NCBI GenBank assembly: GCA_017795085.1
Contig: CP051246.1
Location: 1,862,514 to 1,926,513 of the forward strand
DNA: 64,000 nucleotides
Source: Salegentibacter sp.
Lineage (GTDB): Bacteria > Bacteroidota > Bacteroidia > Flavobacteriales > Flavobacteriaceae
Direction of reading: 5' to 3'
The translations under genes and the position numbers were made by a program. The notes under the pieces were generated by a model. It was not told where the DNA came from, did no database searches, and saw only the letters and a list, made by a program, of their open reading frames with translations. Shown one piece after another: positions 55,052-63,687 of this stretch. Numbering within the stretch: the stretch's first letter is position 1; the number at the start of each line of letters is the position of its first letter.

Positions 55052-55160
55052 AAAGGTCTGAAAAGTTATTTACGTCATCCTTAAAGCACTTCATTTGAAT
55101 GGCTGAATAAGATTCTGAATCAAGCTCAAAATGGACGAACTATTTACTTTTCAGACCTTT
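55052..55160. terminator. Bidirectional terminator split by a small inserted element
   Basis: A perfect 15-bp inverted repeat (AAAGGTCTGAAAAGT at 55052-55066 and its complement at 55146-55160) lies between convergent purB and DUF4252 genes. Removing the 67-bp insert plus one TATTTAC copy restores an ordinary terminator with a short loop and T-run. The arms now stand 79 bp apart. Confidence 0.7.
55074..55140. repeat. Inserted REP-like element flanked by TATTTAC duplication
   Basis: The 67-bp stretch from GTCATCCTTAAAGCACTTC to AAATGGACGAAC is bordered by direct repeats TATTTAC (55067-55073 and 55141-55147). This looks like a target-site duplication. The element shares its GTCAT start and interior TTCTGAATCAAGCTC-type text with other intergenic elements at 18690, 59138 and 63715. 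Confidence 0.6.
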
Positions 55161-55190
55161 ATTTAAATTGTAATACCATAAAGTAGTAAA

Positions 55191-55763
55191 CTACTCGCTT
55201 GCTGCTTCTTCGACTTGTTCTGAGTCAGATTCTTTCTCTTCAAACATCCCAGCTACATTTTTAAATCCATTCATATTAAGATCGCCGGATTTTAAAGATT
55301 GAAAAAGTTCTATCAGTTTCTGCGGGTTCATATCTTCCCCCAGCACACGGGCAAGTCCTATACCACGGGAATTATCAAAACCAAAAACAATCACTTCATC
55401 AATAGCATCTTCTTCCCCGGTAAAATAAATTTCAGCTTTACGTTCTCCTGAACCATACTTCATCAAGAGCTGATATTTTTCATTTTTCAGGATTTTTTCC
55501 AGGTTTTGCTTTTCCTTTTCATAGGTATCTTTTCCCTTTTCAATAGGATAAGCCAAGACATTTATTTTTTTTATCGTTTTAATGATTTGCTGCTGCTTTT
55601 CTTCCAGTTTTTCATAATTGGTAAACATACTTGTAGGAATATCTACCGCTACAAAATTGTGGTCCTGCTGGTGCTGTACATAATATTCCTGTATACTTGT
55701 TTCTTTGTTACAGGCTATAAAACCGGCCGCAAAAACTAACAGAATCAAAATTTTTATTTTCAT
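55191..55763 (-). CDS. DUF4252 lipoprotein
   Basis: This 190-residue lipoprotein has a signal ending in FAAGFIACNKETS and the DUF4252 core, including KINVLAYPIEKGKDTYEKEK, in parts NVLAYPIEKGKDTYE, then LMKYGSGERKAEIYFTGEEDAIDEV. The C-terminus is acidic (EEKESDSEQVEEAASE). It lies 5 bp after a second DUF4252 gene and at the end of an ECF sigma/anti-sigma operon. The family has no known reaction and is common in Flavobacteriia envelopes. Confidence 0.9.
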   Translation of the reverse strand: MKIKILILLVFAAGFIACNKETSIQEYYVQHQQDHNFVAVDIPTSMFTNYEKLEEKQQQIIKTIKKINVLAYPIEKGKDTYEKEKQNLEKILKNEKYQLLMKYGSGERKAEIYFTGEEDAIDEVIVFGFDNSRGIGLARVLGEDMNPQKLIELFQSLKSGDLNMNGFKNVAGMFEEKESDSEQVEEAASE

Positions 55764-55768
55764 GATAT

Positions 55769-56296
55769 TTAAGGTTTATCGTTTATATTTTTAAGTTCTT
55801 CTGCTCCGGGTACTTTTAAATCTGAAGTTAAACGCGAAAGTTGAGATAAATCAATATCGCCGGTAATACTAAGAATAACCGAAATTGGGTCGCCTTCTTT
55901 CCTGCCTTCCATAAACATAAATAACTCACTAATTATATTATCATTTTTCCCGGGTTTTGAATAAAATTTAATATTTTTTCCATCTTCGGTAACACGCATA
56001 AGCTCATCAAGCGATGCTTTTTTAAGATAATTTTCTACATCTCCGGCCATCTGGCTTCGTACCGATTGATCCTTTGAAGTAAAAATCCTGATTTCATTCA
56101 ATTTTTCTATAAGGTCTATATATTGCTGCGCCTCGGCATCATCGGTGCTTAAATCTACTTTTGCCAGCATTTTAAACATTTTACTGGTCATAATCATGGC
56201 ATCTACATCCTTCATACTTTCATATTTCTCAAAAGCCTGGGCCTGCGTAAGTATGGGAAACAAAGCCAATAAAAATATTACTACTCTGGTTTTCAT
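55769..56296 (-). CDS. DUF4252 secreted protein
   Basis: This 175-residue protein has a signal peptide ending in ILTQAQAFEK and the DUF4252 pattern IMTSKMFKMLAKVDLSTDD, LNEIRIFTSKDQSVRSQM, KFYSKPGKNDNIISELFMF and LSITGDIDLSQLSRLT. The ending SQLSRLTSDLKVPGAEEL is typical. It has no lipobox cysteine, unlike its downstream paralogue. It follows an anti-sigma-like gene by 10 bp in the same operon. Function unknown. Confidence 0.92.
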   Translation of the reverse strand: MKTRVVIFLLALFPILTQAQAFEKYESMKDVDAMIMTSKMFKMLAKVDLSTDDAEAQQYIDLIEKLNEIRIFTSKDQSVRSQMAGDVENYLKKASLDELMRVTEDGKNIKFYSKPGKNDNIISELFMFMEGRKEGDPISVILSITGDIDLSQLSRLTSDLKVPGAEELKNINDKP

Positions 56297-56306
56297 AATT
56301 TCTGAT

Positions 56307-56753
56307 TTAATTATCTAATAAAAATTTATTTTTTGTATTGCTAAATTCTTTTATATAAAGTAGGTCTTCACTTCCCTCCTTCATGATATCTGAAACCATT
56401 TGCATAGCTTGACGGGTTTTCTCTAAATCGGCCTCACTATTAGCCAGGTTTCCCATTTCGGTATCACGCATCTGTATAGGATTATTTTGATAGAAAAACA
56501 CCCCTAAAGCCAGTATGATGACTGCCGCAGCAGCACTCCACACATAAGCTTTTTTCTTTTTCGGTAAATTAACATCCGCATTATAAGTTTGTTTTTTAGC
56601 TGTTTCAGTATAAGCAAACAATATTTTATAAGCGACAAGGTGCTCAGGAACGGTAGTTCCTGAAAAATATTCCCTAAGGGCTTTTTCTTCAGCAATACTG
56701 GTTTCCCCGGCCTCGTATTTTTTTATGAGTTGTTCAATTTTTCGCAATTCCAT
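56307..56753 (-). CDS. Anti-sigma-factor-like membrane protein
   Basis: This 148-residue protein has an N-terminal cytoplasmic helical part (LIKKYEAGETSIAEEKALREYF), one membrane helix at about 70-90 (VWSAAAAVIILALGVFFYQ), and a short outer domain. The first half resembles FecR/anti-sigma zinc-free N-terminal domains in Bacteroidota. Its start overlaps the sigma gene end by 20 bp. Its position between an ECF factor and two secreted DUF4252 proteins supports an anti-sigma role. Sequence evidence alone is moderate. Confidence 0.75.
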   Translation of the reverse strand: MELRKIEQLIKKYEAGETSIAEEKALREYFSGTTVPEHLVAYKILFAYTETAKKQTYNADVNLPKKKKAYVWSAAAAVIILALGVFFYQNNPIQMRDTEMGNLANSEADLEKTRQAMQMVSDIMKEGSEDLLYIKEFSNTKNKFLLDN

Positions 56754-57249
56754 AGTCGTGCTTTTTTGTTAAACGCTCTCTAATTTGTTTCCTAGCCCGG
56801 GAGAGTGCCACCCGAATAGCGGTAGGTTTCATCCCTGTAATTTTTTCAATTTCTTCAAATTCATATTGTTCAATATCCCGTAACTGAAATACCATTTTTT
56901 GCTGCTCTGGTAAGGCTGAAATAATTTTCTCAACCCAATTCAATTCATCATTTAGTTCTACTTCCTTTTGCAGGGAAAACGCTTTATTTTCATAATTTTG
57001 ATGAACAATCTTTAAATTATTGTTCTTTTTTGACTTAAGTTCATCTAAGCAATGGTTTTTAGTAACCGTCATTGCAAAAGCCTCAATATTGGCATAATGC
57101 TTGAGCTTTTCTTTACGAGACCATAATTTTAATAACACTTCCTGGGTAGCATCTTCAGCAGCTTCTTTTGAAACAAGCAACCGGAGTGCCAAACGATACA
57201 TTTTATCCTTTACGGGAGAAATGATATGCAGGAAACTTTTATGTTCCAT
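56734..57249 (-). CDS. ECF RNA polymerase sigma factor
   Basis: This 171-residue sigma-70 factor has region 2 (MYRLALRLLVSKEAAEDATQEVLLKLW, in parts ALRLLVSKEAAEDATQEV) and region 4 with LPEQQKMVFQLRDIEQYEFEEI and KPTAIRVALSRARKQIRE. The length is normal. It heads an operon of sigma, anti-sigma-like and two DUF4252 genes. This arrangement recurs in Flavobacteriia, where the sigma factor probably controls its own operon. The signal is unknown. Confidence 0.93.
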   Translation of the reverse strand: MEHKSFLHIISPVKDKMYRLALRLLVSKEAAEDATQEVLLKLWSRKEKLKHYANIEAFAMTVTKNHCLDELKSKKNNNLKIVHQNYENKAFSLQKEVELNDELNWVEKIISALPEQQKMVFQLRDIEQYEFEEIEKITGMKPTAIRVALSRARKQIRERLTKKHDYGIAKN

Positions 57250-57478
57250 TTTTATTTTGCTTAGTTAAGCTTGTTTCCTTTACGACGAAGCATGCTAAAA
57301 TTTGTTACAATATATTTTGAATTTACGATTTTGTGGGTAATTTTAAGCTTTTACTCAATAAAGCTTGGCTCAACGTACAGTTTTTAAAACCAGTTCTATG
57401 TTTTATGGGCTTTCCCCAGGGGTTCAAAAGCTTAGTCCCGAAAAATACGGGGTCAATGATTTATAAAATTTCACATAC

Positions 57479-58966
57479 ATGAAAATTAACAAACTGCTTT
57501 TACTTTTTATAATTCCTGCCACTTTTCTTACTTCCTGCTATACAGACCAGGATGATGTGATAGATGATGGAGTAATTACAAATCCGGATAATCTGGACAT
57601 CGAACGTTTTGTTTATAGGGGAATGAATGATATTTACTTATATAAAGCCAATATTCCCGAATTGGCTGATAATTATTTTGAATCCAATAATGATAAAAAT
57701 GAATATTTAGCCAGTTTTGACTCTCCTGAAAATTTATTTTATAACGGGCTGGTATACAACGTAGAAGACAGGTTTAGTTACATCACCGATGACTATACAG
57801 AATTAGAAAACTCCCAGGCCGGTATTAGTACCACTACGGGAATGAATTACAGGCTAAGCTATTACAACAATAGCTCTAATTTAATTGCTTTTGTAAGATA
57901 TGTTCTACCCAATACTCCTGCTGAAAATAAAAATGTAAAAAGGGGAATGCTTTTTAATAAAGTTGACGGAGTACAACTTACCGATGAAAATTACCTTGAC
58001 TTATTAAATCAAGAAAACTTCACTTTACATTTGGCTAGCCTGGAATCTGAAGCGGGAGAATACACTGCCGTAGAAACCGGTGAAACAATAGATTTATCAA
58101 AAATTGAATATACTTCAAACCCGGTTTATGTAAGCAAAACCCTTACTATTGAAGGAAAAAAAATTGGGTACCTTATGTATAACAGTTTTACAGGAGATTT
58201 TGATGATGATTTAAATGAGGCTTTTGCAAATTTTAAAACTGACGGAATAAGTGATTTAATTCTTGACCTAAGATATAATGGCGGGGGCAGTGTACTTTCA
58301 GCTACTAGATTAGCCAGTATGATTACCGGACAACACACAGGTAAAACATTTATGAAAGAACAATGGAATGAGGAATACCAGGCCGCATTCGAACAAATAG
58401 CCCCGGAAAGATTAGAAAATAAATTTGTTGATACCCTAGACGACTCTAAAGCTATCAATAGTCTTAATAGTGATCACATTTATGTAATAACTTCAGCCGC
58501 TTCTGCCTCGGCAAGTGAGCTTGTAATTAATGGCTTAGACCCTTATATCGAGGTTCAAAAAGTTGGCGATACCACCGTAGGTAAATTTCAGGCTTCGGTA
58601 ACTTTATATGATTCTCCTGATTTTGACCGTCAAAACAGAAACCCCGATCATTCTTATGCCTTACAACCTTTAGTATTTAAATCGGTTAATTCAGAAGATA
58701 TTTCAGTTCCTTTTAATGGTATTATTCCAGATTTGGCTTTAGAAGAAAATCCATTAGATTTAGGTGAATTAGGTGATGAAGAAGAACCGCTCCTGGCCGC
58801 GACGATTGATGTTATTTTTAACCGAAGAACATTGTTACAAAATAACATTCAACCTCATTTTAAAGAAGTAGGGGAATCTGGTGAAAACGCTGCCAATTAC
58901 CAAAAAATGTATATTGAAAAGTTACCTGTTAATATTCCAAATAAAGCGCAACAAGTAAAGGAATAA
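57479..58966 (+). CDS. S41-family serine peptidase, lipoprotein
   Basis: This 495-residue carboxy-terminal-processing-type protease has a lipoprotein signal (ATFLTSCYTDQDD). A PDZ-like domain lies at about residues 120-210. The S41 core contains KIGYLMYNSFTGDF, LILDLRYNGGGSVLSATRLA (the substrate-binding Gly-rich turn), the catalytic Ser region TSAASASASELVINGL, and GDTTVGKF with the predicted catalytic Lys. The signal makes it an envelope lipoprotein. It is flanked by long gaps and is probably a single-gene transcript. Confidence 0.93.
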   Translation: MKINKLLLLFIIPATFLTSCYTDQDDVIDDGVITNPDNLDIERFVYRGMNDIYLYKANIPELADNYFESNNDKNEYLASFDSPENLFYNGLVYNVEDRFSYITDDYTELENSQAGISTTTGMNYRLSYYNNSSNLIAFVRYVLPNTPAENKNVKRGMLFNKVDGVQLTDENYLDLLNQENFTLHLASLESEAGEYTAVETGETIDLSKIEYTSNPVYVSKTLTIEGKKIGYLMYNSFTGDFDDDLNEAFANFKTDGISDLILDLRYNGGGSVLSATRLASMITGQHTGKTFMKEQWNEEYQAAFEQIAPERLENKFVDTLDDSKAINSLNSDHIYVITSAASASASELVINGLDPYIEVQKVGDTTVGKFQASVTLYDSPDFDRQNRNPDHSYALQPLVFKSVNSEDISVPFNGIIPDLALEENPLDLGELGDEEEPLLAATIDVIFNRRTLLQNNIQPHFKEVGESGENAANYQKMYIEKLPVNIPNKAQQVKE

Positions 58967-58977
58967 TATAATTTGTA

Positions 58978-59075
58978 GAAGCCCCCTAACCCCCAAAGGG
59001 GGAACTCATCTGTGAAAACATCGCAGGACGTTTACCCTGCGAGTTTTTATTTTTTTTCTCCTTGAGGCAAGACCA
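58978..59075. repeat. Dispersed repeat (CCCCCAAAGGGGG module), copy 2
   Basis: GAAGCCCCCTAACCCCCAAA, then GGGGG, a CGCAGG/CCTGCG hairpin, TTTTTATT and TTTTTTCTCC parallel the element at 22872-22950 in order and spacing. It is intergenic and non-coding. Confidence 0.65.
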
Positions 59076-59137
59076 CGGGGCGTAATATTTTATTAAAAAA
59101 GAACTGATTATCCGTTATTAGTAATAATTGACATTTT

Positions 59138-59203
59138 TACGTCATGCTGTCCCGAAAGTCCCGATAGCTATCGAGGACAAGTTCAAGGTGACGATACGAT
59201 TAT
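59138..59203. repeat. Dispersed element with CGATAGCTATCG palindrome
   Basis: This segment begins GTCATGCTGTCCCGAAAG, contains the perfect palindrome CGATAGCTATCG, then GGACAAGTTCAAGGTGACG. The GTCA/TGACG ends are inverted. Fragments of the same text (AGCTCGGGACAAGTT) appear near 30730 and, inverted, near 43947. Confidence 0.6.
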
Positions 59204-59232
59204 GACTCTTTATGGACATTCATTTAAAAACT

Positions 59233-59269
59233 AAAAACCCCGAAATCAGCAATTGATTTCGGGGTTTTT
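59233..59269 (-). terminator. Terminator of the btuB operon
   Basis: CCCCGAAATCA and TGATTTCGGGG form an 11-bp stem with loop GCAAT. A and T runs on both sides let it act in either direction. It lies 21 bp past the stop of the BtuG-like gene. Confidence 0.9.
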
Positions 59270-59289
59270 CATATACATTTGGAATAATG

Positions 59290-60345
59290 TTAATCCTGAA
59301 CATAAACGCTGTTAGGGCCAATTCCGGTTTCAAATTCTTCTAGTAGTTCTCCAGAAAGGTTATAAACCTGAACAAAACCATTAGCGCTAAACTCCCCGGC
59401 ATCACCGATAAAAATTCGGTCATCTTCCACTTCAAAAGCATACATTGCTCCCCATCGAGAGTCTGAAGAATAGGAAAACAAGGCTTCTTCAGGAGCTTCT
59501 TCGGCGTTTTCGTTCATAACATAAACCGAACTCCCAACAGTATAATAAATCATATCGTCCTCCAGCCTAAGGTTTGAAGCGTCTGAAGCGTCTCCGGTTT
59601 CGATTTCAATTTCTTCAATAACATCCCCGGAAGTCAAATCAATCTTTTCAAGGCTGGATACGCTCAAGGCATACAAGATTCCATCTTCAATTTCAAAAGA
59701 ATTAAGTTCTTCATTAGTTTCAATAGTATTGATGATTTCATCAGAATTTGAATCAATAACCGAAATTTCATTACCGTTACCAAAGGCTGCATTTTGAACA
59801 TAGATCAATCCGTCTTCTTCCTGAATATATTCAAGTGGCGTACTTTCAATAGTCTTTTCAACTTCCAGAGTTTCCAGGTTAATTATAGCTATAAAATCAT
59901 CATCAGGATCTGTAGAAGAATTCTGGTTGGTTACATACATTTTCCCGTTTTCAATAACCGCATATCGCGGGGATTGCAGGCCACTTTCAATGCTACCTAC
60001 CAATTCAAAAGTATAACGATCCACTATTTGAATAATATTAGAAACATTCATAACAATATAGGCAAATTCATCATCAAAAGTGATACTTTGTCCTGTATCT
60101 CCCAAAGATTCATCATTTACCGAAAAAAATATATCGGGCTCTATGGTAGAATAATCATGACTTATATATGATATTGAACTATTATCATCCCCAAAACTAC
60201 CCTCATTTAAAACAATCACTCCATCAGAATAGTCTCCTTGAGGATCTGGAGTATTATCATCGGTTATATCATCATCGTTACTACACGAGTTAAACAAAAA
60301 ACAGCCCATAAGGCCAAAAGTCAAAAGTCTACTGATTTTTTTCAT
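59290..60345 (-). CDS. Surface lipoprotein, YncE/DUF5074-like propeller (BtuG-like)
   Basis: This 351-residue lipoprotein has a signal ending in FLFNSCSNDDD; the acidic residues after Cys fit surface export. The rest is a beta-propeller of YncE/DUF5074 type: YSDGVIVLNEGSFGDDNSSISY (in parts VIVLNEGSFGDDNSS), SPRYAVIENGKMYVTNQN, IAIINLETLEVEKTIE and RIFIGDAGEFSANGFVQVYN. It lies 1 bp after the BtuB-like receptor gene and under a cobalamin riboswitch. Bacteroides BtuG, a propeller lipoprotein that captures B12 and caps BtuB, has the same genetic position. Function as a B12-capture protein is inferred. Confidence 0.85.
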   Translation of the reverse strand: MKKISRLLTFGLMGCFLFNSCSNDDDITDDNTPDPQGDYSDGVIVLNEGSFGDDNSSISYISHDYSTIEPDIFFSVNDESLGDTGQSITFDDEFAYIVMNVSNIIQIVDRYTFELVGSIESGLQSPRYAVIENGKMYVTNQNSSTDPDDDFIAIINLETLEVEKTIESTPLEYIQEEDGLIYVQNAAFGNGNEISVIDSNSDEIINTIETNEELNSFEIEDGILYALSVSSLEKIDLTSGDVIEEIEIETGDASDASNLRLEDDMIYYTVGSSVYVMNENAEEAPEEALFSYSSDSRWGAMYAFEVEDDRIFIGDAGEFSANGFVQVYNLSGELLEEFETGIGPNSVYVQD

Positions 60346-60346
60346 A

Positions 60347-62179
60347 TCAAAAATTTAGGTTTAAAAAAATACTATAGTTGCGTCCCGGCATCCACCGGTT
60401 TTCTACGCTCATATATTCTTTATCAAAAAGGTTGCGCAACCTGCCACCCAGCTTAAACCATTTTTTAAACTGGTAAGCCACACTAAAATTGTTTACCCAA
60501 TACTTTTCTAAATTATAGCGGGAATTATTGTCAGAACGGGTAAAAACTTCACCCGTAAAAAGTCCTTGCCAGTTTGCACTCCAATTTTTAAAACTATAAT
60601 CAAAGCTGCCCGTAGCTTTATGAAAAGGCACATAAATAAGTTGATTTCCGGTTTCAGCATCTTCAGAAACCGTGTAAGCATAGGTACCGTTTAATTTAAA
60701 GTGATGTTTTCGAAGTTTTAATCCGTAATTCAAAAAAACTTCGGCACCATAGCTGTGCACTTCATCTTCATTTATAGGTTCCCAGTTCCCGCTGCTGGCA
60801 GGCAACCACCTAATCATATCTTCAATATCGATGAAATAACCGGTAAGGCTGGCTGAAAAATTATTAAAGCTCAAATCCTGGCTTATTTCAAATTGCCTTG
60901 AAAATTCCGGGCGTAAATCTGGATTCCCGGCATCATTCCAGTATAAATCATTATAGGTAGGAATCCTGAAGTTTTTGGAAGCATTAAATTTTAAAGTATA
61001 AACTTCTGAAAAATCATAGCTTCCCGAAAGCGAATATAAAAACGGACTCTCATAGCTATTAGTGGCTTCCTTTCTAAACCCCAATTCGTATTGTAATTTT
61101 TCCCAGGGCCGATGTTTCATTAAAACCGCTGCTGAAAAAATATTGCGTGTTTCTCCGGCCAGGCCAGAACCCTCTCCATCGGTATATGTGTTAGTTAGTA
61201 CAGTTCCCAATTCAAGGTTTTCTTCCAATTCTACCGCCAAATCATATTTTGCGATAAAGCTTTTTGCATTTCCTAAGGAATAATCATCATTTTCTATATT
61301 ATCATAATAGCGATAATTTTCATCCAAATAAGCCAAACGGGTGGTGGAAGTAAATTTTCCCGATTTATTTTGCCATTCCAGTAAATTCCTCGAATTAAAA
61401 TCTTGGTATTTGGTACGGGTTTCGGAAGAACGGATCAAAGAAAAATGCCGTTCCCCGTCAAAAATTTCAGCATAAAGTTTTAAAATATTTTTTGAATCTA
61501 ACCGATAGGCCAGGCCTAAATCAAGCCCTGTATTATAGAAATTTCCGTTTTGGTTTTTTCCGCGTTCACCCGGCAATTCATAATCATTATCAGAGCTATT
61601 ACGAGCCAGGGCCAGGCTTAAACTCCATTTCTCACCAGAAGTTTTTAGTTTATAACGGGCATCCAGGGTATTATAACTACCGTATTGTAAAAAAACAGTA
61701 TTTCGGGTCTTATCTTCAAACCCCAAATGGGTATTTAAATGAATACTTCCGCCAATGGCTCCGCTACCATAAACTACGCTTCCGCCTCCGCCCCGCACGC
61801 TAATATTGTCGTAACCACCGGTATTAATAGTATTAAAATCAATTTGTCCGTTAAACTGTGAATTGATATTTATCCCATTCCAAAGCACCGCAGTTTGCGA
61901 GGCCGAAGTTCCTCTAAAAGAAGGCGAACTCACCATTCCCAACCCGTTCTCTTTAAAATAAACCGGGGTATTAAAATTCAGGGCATCTGTGAGTAAGGCT
62001 CCGTTTTTCTGAAGTGTGGTATCAACTAAAGTCTGAATATTTTGTCCTGTAGAGAACCCTTTTAAACGGGTATCGGTAAGCAGAACCTCATCCAAAACAG
62101 TAATGGAATCGCTTTGGGCATTTATCCAAAATGAACTGCAAAAAAATACTACAAAAAAATAAAATTGAATAAATTTCAT
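60347..62179 (-). CDS. btuB: TonB-dependent vitamin B12 receptor, BtuB-like
   Basis: This 610-residue outer membrane receptor has a signal peptide ending in WINAQSDSI, a plug domain with SSPSFRGTSASQTAVLWNGI and RGGGGSVVYGSGAIGG, then a 22-strand-type barrel. It ends with GGRLRNLFDKEYMSVENRWMPGRNYSIFLNLNF, of which LRNLFDKEY and the final aromatic F are typical. The length matches BtuB. A cobalamin riboswitch lies 54 bp upstream, and a divergent gene encodes a periplasmic binding protein. Together these point to cobalamin uptake rather than siderophore uptake. Confidence 0.93.
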   Translation of the reverse strand: MKFIQFYFFVVFFCSSFWINAQSDSITVLDEVLLTDTRLKGFSTGQNIQTLVDTTLQKNGALLTDALNFNTPVYFKENGLGMVSSPSFRGTSASQTAVLWNGININSQFNGQIDFNTINTGGYDNISVRGGGGSVVYGSGAIGGSIHLNTHLGFEDKTRNTVFLQYGSYNTLDARYKLKTSGEKWSLSLALARNSSDNDYELPGERGKNQNGNFYNTGLDLGLAYRLDSKNILKLYAEIFDGERHFSLIRSSETRTKYQDFNSRNLLEWQNKSGKFTSTTRLAYLDENYRYYDNIENDDYSLGNAKSFIAKYDLAVELEENLELGTVLTNTYTDGEGSGLAGETRNIFSAAVLMKHRPWEKLQYELGFRKEATNSYESPFLYSLSGSYDFSEVYTLKFNASKNFRIPTYNDLYWNDAGNPDLRPEFSRQFEISQDLSFNNFSASLTGYFIDIEDMIRWLPASSGNWEPINEDEVHSYGAEVFLNYGLKLRKHHFKLNGTYAYTVSEDAETGNQLIYVPFHKATGSFDYSFKNWSANWQGLFTGEVFTRSDNNSRYNLEKYWVNNFSVAYQFKKWFKLGGRLRNLFDKEYMSVENRWMPGRNYSIFLNLNF

Positions 62180-62232
62180 AGCCTACCGACTTTTATCCCG
62201 AAAGTCTAAAGTGTTTAATTAATATTACTTTT

Positions 62233-62430
62233 GGCAGGTCTCCTGGCTCACGTCCTTGCTGTTTACCTTCCCATGTCGAGCTATCGGCACAGTGGTTTGA
62301 AGTGTAACAACAGGCATCCCAATCTAAATTGGGACTAAGCATACAGTTGCGGGAACAGCTCAGGCTTAATTGAAGCACGAAATAATTCCTTACTTCTAAC
62401 TTCGTGCTTTATATTTCCTGATTCCCTTTT
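62233..62430 (-). promoter_or_regulatory. Cobalamin riboswitch controlling btuB operon
   Basis: On the minus strand the conserved blocks run AGGGAATCAGGAA, then an AGCACGAA...TTCGTGCTT hairpin, GAGCTGTTCCCGCAACTGTA, and the 3' signature GTGAGCCAGGAGACCTGCC. It ends 54 nt before the btuB start, so it likely controls translation or transcription of btuB and the following lipoprotein gene. The exact 5' boundary is approximate. Confidence 0.94.
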
Positions 62431-62522
62431 AATTAACGACGGAAACAACCGGCGCTAAACCAAAATTTCTCCGCGAAAATAAACATTTAGCCTTGCTAAA
62501 GGGATAAATTTTCAAATAATCT

Positions 62523-62530
62523 TACTTTTG
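62523..62530 (+). promoter_or_regulatory. Candidate -7 element of btuF-like gene
   Basis: TACTTTTG matches TAnnTTTG, 17 bp before the GTG start, implying a very short leader. The nearest TTG (62493) is 27 bp upstream, which is longer than usual. Confidence 0.45.
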
Positions 62531-62547
62531 ACAGCAAAAACATAATC

Positions 62548-63687
62548 GTGCGATTTAAATTTATACTTTGTATTCTGATAATTTTTTCATCCTGCCGAAA
62601 TGAAAAAGACGCTCAAAAACCGGTTGAAGAAACTCAGGGCAAGGCCGTTGAAATTACCCTTGCAGTAGGTTTTACCATTAAAGAGTTTAAAAACTATAGT
62701 TTGGTTACAGTTAAAACTCCCTGGCCTGATGCAGATAATGGATTTACATATTTACTATCCCAAAAAGGTGCAAACCTCCCTAAAAGTATAACTTACGATC
62801 AAAAAGTTGAAATTCCAGTGCAGGAAATTGTGGTAACTTCCACTACTCATATCCCTGCTTTAGAAGCTTTGGGCGTTGAAGATAAATTAACAGGTTTCCC
62901 CGGCCTAGATTTTATTTCTTCTGAAAAAACCCGAAAACGAATAAATTCAGGTGCGGTACAGGAATTAGGACAAAATGAGAATATCAACACTGAAGTTTTA
63001 ATAGATTTAAGTCCCGATTTAGTAATGGGCTTTGCAATTAACGGTCAAAATCGAAGTCTGGAAAATATAAAAAAAACAGGTATCCCGGTAGTTTTCAATG
63101 CCGATTGGATGGAGAAAAATCCACTGGGTAAAGCTGAATGGATTAAGTTTATCGGTGCATTTTTTAACAAAACAGCAGCAGCTTCAGAAGTGTTCCGTGA
63201 AATTGAAAAAAATTATAACGAAGCTAAAACTATAGCAGCTTCTGCTGAAAAGCAGCCTACCGTAATTGGCGGCTCTATGTACAAAGACCAATGGTTTATG
63301 CCCTACGGAAATTCGTGGCAGGCAAAATTTATAGCTGATGCAAATGCTAATTATTTATACAGTGAAACCGAAGGCAATGGTAGTATCGCGCTTTCTTTTG
63401 AAAATGTTCTGGAAAAAGCTGAAGATGCTGATTTTTGGGTTAGTACAGGGCAGTTTACCTCCTACCACCAACTTATTAATACATCCAGACATTATCAAAA
63501 ATTCAAAGCCGTACAAAATAAAAAAGTATATTCTGTAAGTCTAAGCAAAGGAGAAACCGGAGGTGCAATTTATTTTGAACTCGGTCCCCAACGTCCCGAT
63601 TTGGTTTTAAAAGATTTGATTGGAATTTTTCACCCAAACTTACTTACAAACCACAAACAACTATTTTTTAAACCTTTGGAACAATAA
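62548..63687 (+). CDS. btuF: Periplasmic B12-binding protein of ABC transporter, BtuF-like
   Basis: This 379-residue lipoprotein belongs to the helical-backbone (Fe3+-siderophore/B12) binding protein class. The start is GTG 62548; the signal ends in IIFSSCRNEKD. Core phrases include IVVTSTTHIPALEALGVEDKLTGFPG, in parts HIPALEALGVEDKLTGFP, LIDLSPDLVMGF and GIPVVFNADWMEKNPLGKAEWIKFI (GIPVVFNADWMEKNPLG). It is divergent from btuB across the riboswitch. The transporter permease and ATPase genes are not in the window. The assignment to B12 is from context, because the family also binds siderophores. Confidence 0.85.
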   Translation: MRFKFILCILIIFSSCRNEKDAQKPVEETQGKAVEITLAVGFTIKEFKNYSLVTVKTPWPDADNGFTYLLSQKGANLPKSITYDQKVEIPVQEIVVTSTTHIPALEALGVEDKLTGFPGLDFISSEKTRKRINSGAVQELGQNENINTEVLIDLSPDLVMGFAINGQNRSLENIKKTGIPVVFNADWMEKNPLGKAEWIKFIGAFFNKTAAASEVFREIEKNYNEAKTIAASAEKQPTVIGGSMYKDQWFMPYGNSWQAKFIADANANYLYSETEGNGSIALSFENVLEKAEDADFWVSTGQFTSYHQLINTSRHYQKFKAVQNKKVYSVSLSKGETGGAIYFELGPQRPDLVLKDLIGIFHPNLLTNHKQLFFKPLEQ

